DNA from: Euphorbia lathyris
Taxonomy: Eukaryota; Streptophyta; Magnoliopsida; Malpighiales; Euphorbiaceae
Direction: 5' to 3'
DNA length: 64,000 bases
Assembly (NCBI RefSeq): GCF_963576675.1
Contig: NC_088910.1
Span: forward strand, 31,188,531-31,252,530
Both the position numbers and the translations under genes were made by a program. Shown here piece by piece: positions 44,987-56,156 of the stretch (position 1 is the first letter of the stretch; the number at the start of each line of letters is the position of its first letter). The notes beneath the pieces are model-generated. The model was not told the DNA's origin and ran no database searches. It worked only from the letters and a program-made list of their open reading frames with translations.

Positions 44987-46558
44987 TGATGCGCCCTCAC
45001 CTAACTCGAGATGAGAACTCACTAAGGGATAAGTGTACCCCGTCGTTATCAAGTAATAAATTTCTGGTTTAAGTCCAGGTTATCGTCCACAGGATTTATT
45101 TCTGCAAGTATCAAGCTACTCGGTCTCGAATGTTATCTAGGCTTAGGGGGTTTTGAGTTTGGTTTGTTAAATTAATCTACTCCTAGGTTGAATTGTGCTA
45201 ATCCTAGCTAAATTATCTAATTCTAACTAAGTTATCTAATTCTAGCTAAGTTATTCTAAGTCTAACTAAATTACTCTACCCCTAATTGATCTTTCATTAA
45301 TGAAACTATTCGAAGGAACATGGTATGAACGGTAATAATAAAGATAGATTATCAAGTCTATTGAATAAAGACCTAATCTAAGTCACTTGTATTCAAGGCG
45401 ATTAACCCTACTTACCCTCCTGAGGTTCCTAGCGCGTGATTCCCTAAGGCCGAAACTAGGTCTAAGGCTCAGTAAATTGGCGCTTAATCAACTAAGAGGT
45501 TGTCAATCTCCTAGGCTCTGACTAGGTCAGATTCAGCTCGCAATATGTGCCTACTAGATTTTGGGGCTTTTGAATGAGTTAAACCAATTGAATAAAGCGT
45601 AAGACAAGAATTAGACAATAAACATAGAACAAAACAAGAGCTAAATTATTATTAAAGGCGAGATGATTGTCACAAGATACAATAAGTCAAGTTCGGCAAC
45701 TGTATCAAAGAGTACAAACATGGAAAGATAAAAGGAGATACAAAAATCCCTTTCAGGGAACCTGTTTACTCTGCAGCCGGCGACTTGATCTTAAGGACGG
45801 ACTTTGATAATTCCTCGGTAGAAAGCTTTGAAGGAGCTTCAATGGAGTTTGAGGAAGGTGGAGAAGATGAAGAGGAATTACAAGGGGAAAGCTAAAATAA
45901 TTTACAAAAACGAAAGATGTTTAATTTACAATTGAAAATTCCTATTTATAGACGCGTCTCGGGCCTCGTTTTGACCTATTTTCGTATCCTAGTTGGTGTA
46001 GGAAGACGTGGGGCCGAACGTGGCTTCGTGGGGGCGGAATTGGTCTTTTTGACCAATTCCCGCAGGGCTGCTCGCGCCGAGCAGCCCCCTGCTCGGCGAG
46101 CAGGCGCCTGGCGCCCTGCTCGGCGAGCAGGCCTCTGGCGGCCTGCTCGCCGAGCGTTTTCGCCCGAAGCGCGCTTGATCCAAGCTCGATGAGTTCCGCG
46201 ACCTTTTTCGTCTGACTTCACACCTGCACACGCATAAAAACTCCGGAAAACATTAGTCCAAAAGCCAAATTGATCCGTCAATCGCTTATTTTGAGCAAAC
46301 GCTTCGTTTGGTGCGACTTTTGACGGACCAATTAGCTTCAAAAGATAACGGAATTCTAATACGCATGCTATTTCGGCCGTATTTGCCTAAATTGATTACA
46401 AAACAAGCCTAAACGACGAAAAGTAAATAGAATGTTCTCAATTCCTAACTTACTCACACAAAAGCATTTAAATGCGAGAATTGCTCGCTTATTAGCCAAA
46501 TAACCCTAAAAACCGTCCTAAAACCGTACCCAAAGATAGGGGTTTTTGACCCCTATCA
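44987..46558 (-). repeat. 5' LTR of Athila element
   Basis: 1572 bp. Its TATA box (tctataaatagg, minus strand) is at about 45941-45952. It is 46 bp longer than the 3' LTR, entirely because of extra palindromic units at 46084-46129. Confidence 0.9.
46066..46156. repeat. GC-rich palindromic array in Athila U3
   Basis: Contains two copies of the 15-bp perfect palindrome ctgctcggcgagcag plus related half-sites (ctgctcgcgccgagcag, cctgctcgccgagcg). About 120-210 bp upstream of the LTR TATA box. Confidence 0.85.
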
Positions 46559-46917
46559 AGAGGCCGAACCAGGATAAGTCGTACTGAGTAATTTCTAACT
46601 CTCTCAATATATATATATATATGTGCATGTGTTGTCTGTTGAATTTACTCAGCATATAAATCATTTAAACTGATACTGAGTGAATCAGAGTGCTGAGGTG
46701 GAAGCTGACTACAGAAAGTGTCAATTCCCAACTCACGAGTAAAACAGCCTTAGTCAACATCTGACCAAAGCTGTCTTACATTAAGATCGGCCGTGCTGAC
46801 CAAAAGCTGAGTTAACAAACTCATCTAAATTATCAAGTCAGTATAATTAAATTAGCAAAAAAAAAAAAATATATTAGTTCCTAACCCCCCCTTGGAACTA
46901 ATCACACGGGACCAACA
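46559..46917 (+). repeat. 3' LTR of outer Copia element, second part
   Basis: Starts with the second agagg and continues ccgaaccagg to the end CGGGACCAACA at 46917. Confidence 0.9.
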
Positions 46918-47263
46918 GAAGCTTCTTGTTGAATCGGATAACCAAGAAGCGGTTAAAATGATTTTTGAGGGCAACACCGTTTGCCGGAATAACCTGAATA
47001 TTATTAAAAGCATTAAGCGGATTGGGTTCTCCTTTGAGTCTATTAGGTTTGCTCATATCTATAGGGAGCAGAACCGTGTTGCGGACCGTCTTGCGATGGA
47101 AGGGCACTCTAGTATGTTGGGTCTTTCTACCTTTTCTTCCCCGCCGGTCTTCATCTCCTCTTTGATCTTGGAGGATGTCGTGGGGGTCAGCTTTCCTAGG
47201 CTGATCCCGAGTTGAGCGGTTTTTTGTTTTTTTCTTTTCCTTTCCTACCAAAAAAAAAAAAAA
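46918..47263 (+). pseudogene. LINE, right part: end of RNase H and poly(A)
   Basis: Begins KLLVESDNQEAVKMIFEGNT and continues to FAHIYREQNRVADRLAMEGH, i.e. the third and fourth acidic motifs of the LINE RNase H. It is followed by a short tail and an A tract (47250-47263). This is the other side of the LINE at 13155-15510. Comparison with the complete LINE tail at 59073-60257 shows that roughly 125 residues between the two parts are missing. Confidence 0.85.
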
Positions 47264-47494
47264 TACGAGACTGTTCTACTGAGCGATGACTATTTTTTTG
47301 GGTGCTCTGTTTAGTGACATCAGATTTGTTTGAAATAATTTCTGATCACCACTTGTTGTCTTACTATTCGCCTAAAAAGAACAAGCATCGGAAAACCGCC
47401 ATGTCCCTAAAATTCGACGACCATCTGAGCGGCGAGTGAGTATCACGCGTTGTTGCTATCTTTTACGTGATGTCCCACACGCCGACAAGTGGAG
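47264..47494. other. Flanking DNA, nothing recognised
   Basis: Sequence between the LINE poly(A) and the start of the segmental duplication. No gene or repeat seen. Confidence 0.5.
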
Positions 47495-49470
47495 GTGCGT
47501 TCGGTTCCCAATCAAGCTCCGATTGACTTTTTTGACATTGTCTAGGTAATTTTGGCCTCCTTATCTGGTCGTTTTATGGTTTCGACAACTTTTTCGGTGT
47601 AAGTTAGGCATCCGCACATGCTGTTGATCTTTTTCGACAGTTTGCTAGTTATTTTGGAGTTTGCATTAGTTTGTCGGGAAAATATTTTATCTAAATCTGC
47701 GTGTTTTTGTGATTTGGGACTTTTTAATTTGGTGATAATTGTGATTTGTTAAGTATCTGTAGTTATGACTGACAACAAGAAAGAGACTTCTAATACTGCT
47801 GTAGTAACTAATTTCGTTTCGGTGGCTTTTAAGATGATCGACCACAAATTGATTGGCTTAAATTATGTGGATTGGTAAAAAAATATTAAGATTTATCTTC
47901 GCAGTATAACGAAGAACCGTCACTTAACTGATGCTCCAAAATGGATAATGAAGATGGGATCGAGGATGTTGCTCGTTTATTCATTCAGATTAAGAGTTCC
48001 ATTGATACAACCATTGTTGGTATGGTTCAACAATGTGAGTATGTCAAAGAACTCATGATTTCTTTGCAAGTTATATATTATGGTCGGGGAAATGTATATT
48101 CGTCTATAAGTCGTTTTACACTACTAAGCTACATGATCATTTTGTTCAGGCCTACTATATGCAGTTTATGCAAATTTTTGAACACTTGAAAGAGTTAGTA
48201 CCCTTAAGTACTGATATGGAAATGATGCAAATTCAATGGGAACAAATATTTGTTCTTTGCTTTTTATATGGACTTCACTCAGAATTTGAATGTTACTTCT
48301 CAAATTCTTTCTGGTGTTGACATTCCTGACTCTCCCGAGACTCTTACTTGTATTTTGCGTAGTGAGCTTGTTATTTCAATTCCTCATGTTGTTCCTGCAT
48401 TTAGTGCTCTTGTTAGCCACAAGAATGTGTCTGACGCTCCTATAAAGGTCTGATTAAGGGTATTATTCAAGACAATCAAAGCTCAGAGGAGAAAGATAGT
48501 GTTCTATTATTATCATGAGTCTAAACAATCAACAAAGAAATAGATTTGCTCATGTGACTTCTATTGATGTTGCATTCTCCTCATCTGGCCGCACATATAC
48601 TCTTATTGCAGAATATGCCGAATATGAGGAAACATAGCTTCACCATCATTACCATTGCCAAGTCACGTAACGCCACTACATGCCTTCTATCTTCATCTTT
48701 CAAATGAGTTATTGATTATAGTTCCACTGATCATATGACATGTAATTCTAAACTATTCTCTTTTCATCCTAATACTTTTCCTTCCCAGTTATCAATAGTT
48801 ATTAGTCTCAAAATCAGTTTTCCAATCTAGCTTATTATCCTTATCCTTGTGTAGACCCTTTAACACTAAACATAAAGATTTTTCTCGACCATTATCTAAT
48901 TATCAATCACTAACTAGTATTTGATAAAATTATGATGGACTATTGCTATTATAGTATATAAAATAATATAAATTTATTTTAAATCAATAAATAAGTTATA
49001 AAATTAAAAATTGTAGTATATAAAAGTTAATAAAAATAATTTAAGTAATTAAATTAAAATTAAAGTAACTTTATTTTTTCATAAATATCTATAGGATTTG
49101 TTTTAAAGCTTACATAGATATTTAAAAAAAAAATCCTGTTTTCTAGATTAGAAATTTTTAGAGATATTAATATAAATTCCACCTTCAATTTTTTTAGGAA
49201 GGCAATTCATATTAATATTTGACCTAAACAATTTGATATTTTAATATGTTAATTTAAGTTTCTCCAGTATCGTTAGAATTATTGAAATAGTAATAGGGCA
49301 CTAGTGAACTAAATGAAAAAATGTTGGATCTTTTACATAACAATTTTTAAAAAAATGTTTATAACTTTTATTTCTAATTCTTAATAAACACTTTAAATTA
49401 TATAAAGTAGGCCTGGAAAGTTTTCAGTCTCACTTTATTTTATATGTATATTATTTTGATGAACTTGACA
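47495..49470 (+). repeat. Segmental duplication, copy 1 (upstream of PLAT gene)
   Basis: Matches 54405-56156 and then the interrupted pieces 57011-57055 and 58577-58652, with many substitutions and small indels. It contains the truncated Copia gag fragment and the AT-rich block 48860-49300. It ends about 130 bp before the PLAT start codon. Confidence 0.8.
47766..48790 (+). pseudogene. Truncated Copia gag/protease fragment, copy 1
   Basis: Broken frames give gag-type sequence (ETSNTAVVTNFVSVAFK, then RLFIQIKSSIDTTIVGMVQQ), ending with a protease-like DHMTCNSKLFS at about 48730-48765. Nothing of integrase or reverse transcriptase follows. The end point is the same in copy 2, so the element was already truncated before duplication. 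Confidence 0.7.
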
Positions 49471-49510
49471 CCTATTTAGCAAAGGAAAATATGGGAAGGT
49501 TTAGTTGATG

Positions 49511-49516
49511 CACGTG
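49511..49516 (+). promoter_or_regulatory. G-box / ABRE-like site upstream of PLAT gene
   Basis: gcacgtgtg, with core CACGTG, 85 bp upstream of the start codon. This core binds bZIP/bHLH factors, and ABA- or stress-responsive plant promoters often carry it. Regulation is inferred only. Confidence 0.4.
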
Positions 49517-49600
49517 TGATTTCCGAACCAACTTTATCTTTATATTTGTCCATAAATCTCGCAACCCACCTTTCTTACTCACACTCACACACAAACAAAC

Positions 49601-50907
49601 ATGAGCACTCTCTATAATGTCCTACTGCTCTTACTTGCTCTCTCTTCTGTAGCTGCTGCACAAGTAAGTAAGTTGAATTATATATACAAACTATTGCAAT
49701 ACCTCAAATTTTGTTATTTAGCACGGAATAAGTTGTCGCTAATTCCACAGTACTGCTAAATTTGTCGCAAATTCAAAATTACCGACAGAAATGTTACGTT
49801 TAGTGGCAAAAATATTCAATATATATTGTTTTTGTTAGACCTCTATAGTTCTGCTGCGCTTCAATAGGTTCAACAATACCAAATGACAAATTAAGGTTTA
49901 TAATTTTGTATTAAGAGAATCTTTGTTTTAATTTTTTAACATGTTATTTGCTATTTTGATCTAAACATTAGATAAAATAGTACTCGGTATCAAATAGAAA
50001 ATAACTACTGATAACTGATTTTTAGAGTTTTTCATTAAGAGCATCCATCAATTCTTTTTACTTTATCCAAGTAGTCCTTGTTGCGGCAGGAGAAATTATA
50101 TTGTATGCAGATATATAACTTTATAGAAGCATCTAAATGAGGCTTTTAATTCACTTTTTAAAAATAATATAAACAATTGACTGTTAATGATATAAAGAGA
50201 GACTAATATATACTATTTCTAACATAATCCTAATATTCACTTTTTATTTATTATTTTTTCATAATAATGATAAGAGATAGTACTAACAATAAATTATTAA
50301 TAAAAAATGAAAGGACTAAAAATAAAGAGAAACTCGCTGCTAATAATAGAGACGATACATGGACTTTTAAAACTCGTATATTTTAAATTATTTATTTACT
50401 CTTTTTACTCGCATTTTAATTTACAAGCCCAACTAGCGGATACAGGATAAAGAATGCGTTTACACTCTGTATGTGAAAACCGGACCCATATTCAAGGCAG
50501 GAACCGATTCCAACATAAGCCTGACCTTAGGAGACGCAGAGGGAGGTTTTCTACATCTGAAAAACCTCCGATCATGGGGAATCATGGAGGCCGGTCATGA
50601 CTATTACGAGCGGGATAACATCGACATCTTCAGCGGCCGCGGCCCTTGCATTGGGACACCTGTCTGCCGCCTTTCCTTGACTTCCGATGCCTCTGGATCT
50701 CACCATGGATGGTACTGTGATTACGTAGAGGTAACTTCCACCGGCCCTCGCAAACAGTGTAGTCAGACGCTCTTCAATGTTCAACAGTGGCTGGATAAAG
50801 ATCACGCCCCCTATGATTTAACGGCTGAGCTTGATGCCTGTGATTCTCCGGGAATGAAAGGGAGGTTTGTCGTTGGACCTCGCCGGAAAGGATCGGCAGC
50901 CGCTTGA
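49601..50907 (+). CDS. PLAT/LH2-domain secreted protein (PLAT1/ATS3-like)
   Basis: Two exons, 49601-49663 and 50446-50907, joined in phase 0 (donor CAA|gtaagt, acceptor tacag|GAT), giving 174 aa. Exon 1 is a signal peptide (MSTLYNVLLLLLALSSVAAA), so the mature protein is predicted to enter the secretory pathway. Exon 2 is one PLAT/LH2 beta-sandwich: CVYTLYVKTGPIFKAGTDSN, then ISLTLGD, LKNLRSWG, HDYYERDNIDIFSGRGPC, HHGWYCDYVEV and the QWL...DLTAELD end, with paired cysteines. Plant single-PLAT proteins are ER/secreted and linked to abiotic stress tolerance. No catalytic domain. The start is fixed by the signal peptide. The frame is intact. Confidence 0.92.
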
Positions 50908-51428
50908 ATTATCTCAAAGTGTGGAAGTTTCATTAGTTTTTTTTTGTTTTTTTTTTTTTTCAGTGAAAGTTTGTTGAGTTTTAATAAATAAATAAATAAA
51001 TAATATTGTGAATGAGTTGTTCTTCTTCGAATTTGTGTAATTCTTTCAATATCATTTCCAAATTGATTTACTTCCATGAAGAATGTGGATGAACAACTCA
51101 ACTTTCAACCATTGTTCTCGTAAACTTCACATGAGAATTTAATTGACTTCTTTTGTAGCTAGGTGATGTGAATAAATCGAAGAGGGGTATATGCTAGAGA
51201 GTGGTGGAGTCGGGATTTGATGTGCGGAGTTCCATAATGATTCGTATTTAAAATGTATTTATGATTTTTGTGTTGTACTTATAATTTTCTTATTAATGAA
51301 ATGAAATGATGTACTCGTTTTTATAAAAAAAAAAACAAAAAAGAAAAAAAATGTTTATGATTTTTCTTTCCACTATGTTCATTATTCATCAAGGGCCATG
51401 CAGACCATGTATTTATATATATAAAAAA
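50908..51428. other. PLAT 3' UTR and downstream DNA
   Basis: A T-rich tract at 50938-50960 and (AATA)n at about 50982-51003. A/T-rich with aatgaaatgaaatga near 51294-51310. No further gene. Confidence 0.5.
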
Positions 51429-51927
51429 AAGTAAATTTCAAATAAGATCCATGTAGTTTTACTAATTTTCAGATAAAAGACTGTGATTTACTTTTTTTCA
51501 AAGTAAAGATTGAGGTTTTCAACTTTAGCAAGATACTATTAAAATCACCATTGACGACTTCAAAAATGACATATTTGAACTACTAATATTCTAAACAACT
51601 TTAATTATTCAACTTTTTTATTTTGAGATTATTTAGATGATGTTTGGTAAAGAGAGAGAAAGTTAATGTTTATAGAGAGAAAGTTTCAAAAAAGATGATT
51701 TTCGAAAATAAAAAATGTAGCTCCATAGCAAATATGATATTGAACAACTTTAATTCTTGAAAATTTTCATTTTCAAACCGTTAAAAGATGGTTTTAATAG
51801 TATTAATTCAAAAGGTTCTTGTTTTATTAAAAGTGTGAAACCTCAATCCTCGTTTTGACAAAAAGTAAACCACAGTCCTTTATCTGAAAATTAGTGAAAC
51901 CACTGAAGTTTTATTTGAAATTTACCC
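51429..51927. mobile_element. Short Mutator-like MITE
   Basis: About 500 bp with inverted terminal repeats of roughly 120 bp: gtaaatttcaaataag... on the left and ...cttatttgaaatttaccc-like on the right, sharing 'actaattttcagataaa(a/g)gactgtg(a/g)tttac'. The right flank taaaaaatt and left flank tataaaaaa are only an approximate 9-bp duplication. No coding capacity. Confidence 0.6.
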
Positions 51928-52849
51928 TAAAAAATTAAGGTGTAAAATTTATAAAAATTTAGTGAAGATGCAAATGATAATTATGTCAAATACATTGAAT
52001 CTCCCAAATTTTTCTCGACTCCGAATTTGAAATCCGAAATGAGAGAAAAATGTTTGAGTTGTTAATCAAAACCCAAAATCTTAGTTTAAAAGATAGAAAT
52101 TTAAGTAAAAAACCTTTTTTCTCTTTAGAATTTTTTTTTTCAAAATTTTTATAAGTATTTCTATTAATTAGAGCAATTTTTTCTCTAATTTTTAGTGTTG
52201 AAAACAATGAATTTGGACTTGTATTTATAGGAGAAAAATCCCATAAAATCTAAAAATGTACCTAAAAGTACGACTCGTCTATATTCTTACCGGATGGCTC
52301 TATAATTCGTAAAAAAAATTGACATTTTTTGACAAATACCTTCGTGTTGAGGTGTGCATCTATATGAATTTTTTGTGTGTCATTCGGCGCTAATTAGAGC
52401 CGGCCCGACTCTATTTAAGCCGGTTCGACTCTAGTTGTAGTCTAATTAGAGCTGGAGATGTCGAAAAAGATTCAGAAAAATCTGAAATAAATTGTAAATG
52501 CTTAGTTAAATTTTTCTACGTGGAATATCATTTTGTATTTTCGAAAATTGAATTAAAAATTTCCGAGATCGTCCCCATCCCGATGTACGAAGGAAAACTC
52601 AATGTTTCAGAGTTTCTCGGAAAAACTAAGAAAAACTATTAAAAATCTAAAAAAAATATAACGCGGAGATACGTGATAATATCACCTCAAGATAAAAATA
52701 TGTAAGATATTAATGTTACCTCTCGGGGATTTATGAGTTCAGAATTTATCAGGGAACTTGGATCTTGGCTCGTTATTATTTTCATTATGGAAATCGGATG
52801 AAAAATATGTGCTCACATATGAGTTTGTTCTATCCATCTAAATGTGATT
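51928..52849. other. AT-rich intergenic region
   Basis: No gene seen. A short phrase with repeats of 'agagccgg…cgactcta' occurs at about 52395-52435. Confidence 0.55.
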
Positions 52850-53222
52850 ATTCTTTCTTGGAAATCAAAGAAACATGACACGGTTACAAAGTCATCTGCT
52901 GAAGTAAAATAACGGTCTATACCAACAACTGTTTGTGAATTGGTTGATATATTTGTTTTCTGAATATGAAATCAAGCCAAACTTACCTATACCATTAAGT
53001 TGTGATAATCAATCTCGATTTTTCACGAGCAAAACAAACACATAGCAATTAACTGCCACGTTGTTCGTGAATGTCTTTTGAATGATTTTATATCTACTCC
53101 TTATATCACATCTCAATCATAGCTTGGAGACATATTTACAAAACCATTGAAGTCAAGCCAAATGAATCGTAGTTTAGTCAAGTTGAGATTAGTCAATCTA
53201 CCATCCACAACTTGAGAGGAGG
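52850..53222 (+). pseudogene. Decayed Copia RNase H end with polypurine tract
   Basis: Broken frames give WKSKKHDTVTKSSAEVK, TTVCELVDIF, then sequence matching 'C(D)NQS…' and 'LGDIFTKPL' equivalents (ttggagacatatttacaaaacc), i.e. the end of Copia pol. It is followed by the purine stretch cttgagaggagg before an LTR start. Confidence 0.72.
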
Positions 53223-53380
53223 TGTTAGAGTTATGAAGTATAGAGTAGTAAAATAGATTTGAAAAATAGAGGATAATTACCCATATTAAAGTTGTTAGTA
53301 TTCACTTGTATCTATAGCTATATAAAGCAGATATTGTAGTATGTCTTAATGAGAAATAATAAAACTTTTCTATCCATACA
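53223..53380 (+). mobile_element. Short Copia 3' LTR remnant
   Basis: Starts TGTTAGAGTT right after the purine tract. Contains tatataaag (about 53319) and a possible poly(A) signal aataataaaa near 53356-53364. The right edge is tentative. Confidence 0.6.
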
Positions 53381-54404
53381 ATTCTCTTGTACAGGTTTAC
53401 CTCCAACCTAATCAATTTTAGGATTGCCTTAACAAAATTTTAAAAAACTGGTTTGACCGTTTTTAAACTCTCACATTGAACTTTCTAAATATTAATTGTG
53501 TCTAAAATAATTAGTGTATTACTAACACGTTACAAAAAATCTGCTATAATGCTAACAACCAAGTCTTCCACATGTAATTTAATCAAACAAAAAAACTAGT
53601 AAAGTGTCTAAATGTTCATGTGTTACTAATATAACTACAAATAACCAATAAAAATGTATAATATAAAATTGTGACAAACTTATTTGTAAATATCCGATAT
53701 AACAATTATATAATTGCCAAACTAATCCATTCAAATTTTCAATTAAGTAGGTATAAAATTGATCTTACTTGAAAATGTTAATTTATATTATTTCGTACGT
53801 TAGAAATAAATCCAAACTTCTTCAAAAACGAGGATTATGCATTTAATATTTGTCTCTCCATTTCTTAATTACATGGTCTGATCAACTAGTCAGTATATTC
53901 TTATAGCTAATACTTCTTGTGTGTGGATTGTATATTAATGTAGACATGACACTCTAGTAAGGATACTATTTTGATATGATATTAGAATTTAGAATCATGA
54001 CTTTGGATTTGCGAATGCCAGCTAAGAAGAGAGAAATGAAATACCATCATTCATAATATAATCAATTTTTATATATGTAAAAATGATATCAAACATTATC
54101 ATGATCCGTATATATATTATTCACAATTCATATATATCCTATCATACCATACTCTGTCCTGTTTTTGCCACATTGGGTAACTGAGACAAATAATCAATTG
54201 ACCAAATTCATATAAGAGGAGACTATATATGCTACTAGAGTTTAATCTTACGTATGATTTTGAAGACAAAAAGAACTTCTAGATAATATGGTTGAATTAG
54301 TGCCAGTTTAGATTTATTATCCAAATTTGATTTAGAAGTAGCAAGAGCCTATCCAAGACCCTATTCCTGTTGGCAAGCAGGAGGATGTGGTAGAGTTGTG
54401 CCCC
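53381..54404. other. AT-rich intergenic region
   Basis: No gene or repeat recognised. Confidence 0.55.
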
Positions 54405-54614
54405 TTTCGGTGCTCGATCAAACTTTGATCGATATTTTTTGACATCTTTTGACATCGTCTAAGTAATTTCGGCCTCCCTATCTGGTTGTTTTATGGTTTC
54501 AACAACCTTTTCAGTGTAAGTTGGGCATCCACACATGCTATTGATTTTTTTTGAATAGTTTGCTAGTTATTTTGAGAATTTGCATTAGTTTGTTGCATAA
54601 ATATTTTAGCTAAA

Positions 54615-55660
54615 TCCTGACAGTAAGAAAGAGACTTCTAATACTACTGTAGTAACTAATTTTGTTTCGGTGGCTTCTAAGATCACCGACCTCAAATTGA
54701 CTGGTTTGAATTATGTGGATTAGTAAAAAACTATTAAGATTTATCTTCGTAGTATAACGAAGAACCGTCACTTAACTGATGCTCCAAAACGGATAATGAA
54801 AATGGGTTGGAGGACGCTGTTCGTTTATTCATTTAGATTAAGAATTCTATTGATACAACCATTATTGGTATGGTTCAACAATATGAGTATGTTAAAGAAC
54901 TCATGATTTTTTTGCAAGTTCTATATTCTGGTCGGGAAAATGTCTCACGAATATATGATGTCTATACGTCGTTTTACACCACTAAGCAACATGGTCAATG
55001 TGTTCAGACCTACTATATGCAGCTTATGCAAAGAGTTGGTACCCTTGGTCAATATGTTCTCCGCTTTTTATGTGGAATTCGCTCAGAATTGGAGTGTGTT
55101 GTTTCTCAAATTCTTTCTGGTGTTGACATTCCTGACTCTCATAAGGCTCTTACTCGTGTTCTGCACAGTGAGCTTGTTATTTCAACTCCTCCTGTTGTTC
55201 CTACATCTAGTGCTCTTATTAGTCACAAGAATGTGTCTGACGCTCCTATAAGGGTCTGACTAAGGGTATTACTCGAGACAATCAAAGCTCAGAGGAGAAA
55301 GGCAAAACTATTGGTGTGTGCTATTATTGTCACGAGCCTGGTCATACCAAGCGCACCTGTCAGAAACTCCTAAACAATCAACAAAGAAATAGATTTGCTC
55401 ATGTGGCTTCTATTGTACATCCTCTTCATCTGGTCGTATATATACTCTTATTGCAGAAGAATATGCCAAGTATGAGGAAACATAGCTTCTTAATGCTCTT
55501 CTTTGTCTATCACTGCCATTGCCCAAGTCAGGTAACACCACTACATGCCTTCTCTCTTCATCTTTCAAATGGGGGCATTGGTTCTAGTTCAACGGATCAT
55601 GTAATTCTAAACTATTCTCTTCCCACTCTAGTAGTTTTCCTTTCCAATTATCAATAGTTA
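54615..55660 (+). pseudogene. Truncated Copia gag/protease fragment, copy 2
   Basis: Same fragment as 47766-48790 with different stops. It retains an intact zinc knuckle CYYCHEPGHTKRTC (55316 onward) followed by QKLLNNQQRNRFAHVAS. Gag helices are at 54870-55259 (VKELMIFLQVLYSGRENVS...). Confidence 0.72.
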
Positions 55661-56156
55661 TTAGCCTCAAAATAGTAGTTTATCTTATTATCCTTATCCT
55701 TGTATAAATACATGTACATCATTTAATACTATATGCAAAGATTTTTTCTCAACCATTATTTAGTTATTAATTACTAATGAGGGTTTGATAAAATTGTAAT
55801 GAATTATTACTATTATATAGTATGTAAAATAATATAAATTTATTTTAAATCAATAAATAAGTTATAAAAGTAAAAATTATAGTATAAAAATAATTTAAGT
55901 AACTAAATTAAAATTAAAATAACTTTATTTTTTCATAAATATCTATATGACTTGTTTTAAAGTTTACATTGACATTAACAAAAATCCTGCTTTACTTATA
56001 TAAAAAAAAAAATTCTGCTTTCTAGATTAGAAATTTACAGATATTAATATAAATTGTATCTTCAATTTTTAGGAAGGCAATTCATATTAATATTTGACCT
56101 AAACAATTTGATATTTTAATATGTTAATTTAAGTTTCTCCAATATCGTTAGAATTA

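Larger units (their letters stand above)
37893..46558 (-). mobile_element. Athila-type Ty3/gypsy element without pol
   Basis: 8666 bp on the minus strand: 5' LTR 44987-46558, Asp-type primer site, gag 44605-43167, ORF3 42193-41000, polypurine tract, 3' LTR 37893-39418. Target duplication agagg. Between gag and ORF3 there is only about 0.95 kb of T-rich/A-rich sequence, so protease, reverse transcriptase, RNase H and integrase are all absent. It must have moved with enzymes from another element. The LTRs differ by about 11 substitutions plus one 46-bp indel, the lowest divergence of the three nested elements. Confidence 0.88.
15514..46917 (+). mobile_element. Outer Copia (Sirevirus-like) element with two nested insertions
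   Basis: Ty1/copia element on the + strand: 5' LTR 15514-16969, tRNA-Met-type primer site, gag-pol 17032-20207 continuing 31123-32872, an extra 3' ORF 33385-36364, polypurine tract, and 3' LTR in two parts (36862-37892 and 46559-46917). Removing the two nested elements and one copy of each target duplication restores colinearity. The order protease-integrase-RT-RNase H is Copia. The Met-type primer site and extra ORF after pol fit the Sirevirus (SIRE/Maximus) lineage. It carries many stops and a lost integrase glutamate, so it is dead. The two LTRs differ at about 25 sites by eye plus a 37-bp duplication and microsatellite length. Confidence 0.88.

Noticed and set aside
50572..50805. Minus-strand ORF opposite PLAT exon 2
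   Set aside because: Shadow of the PLAT coding exon.
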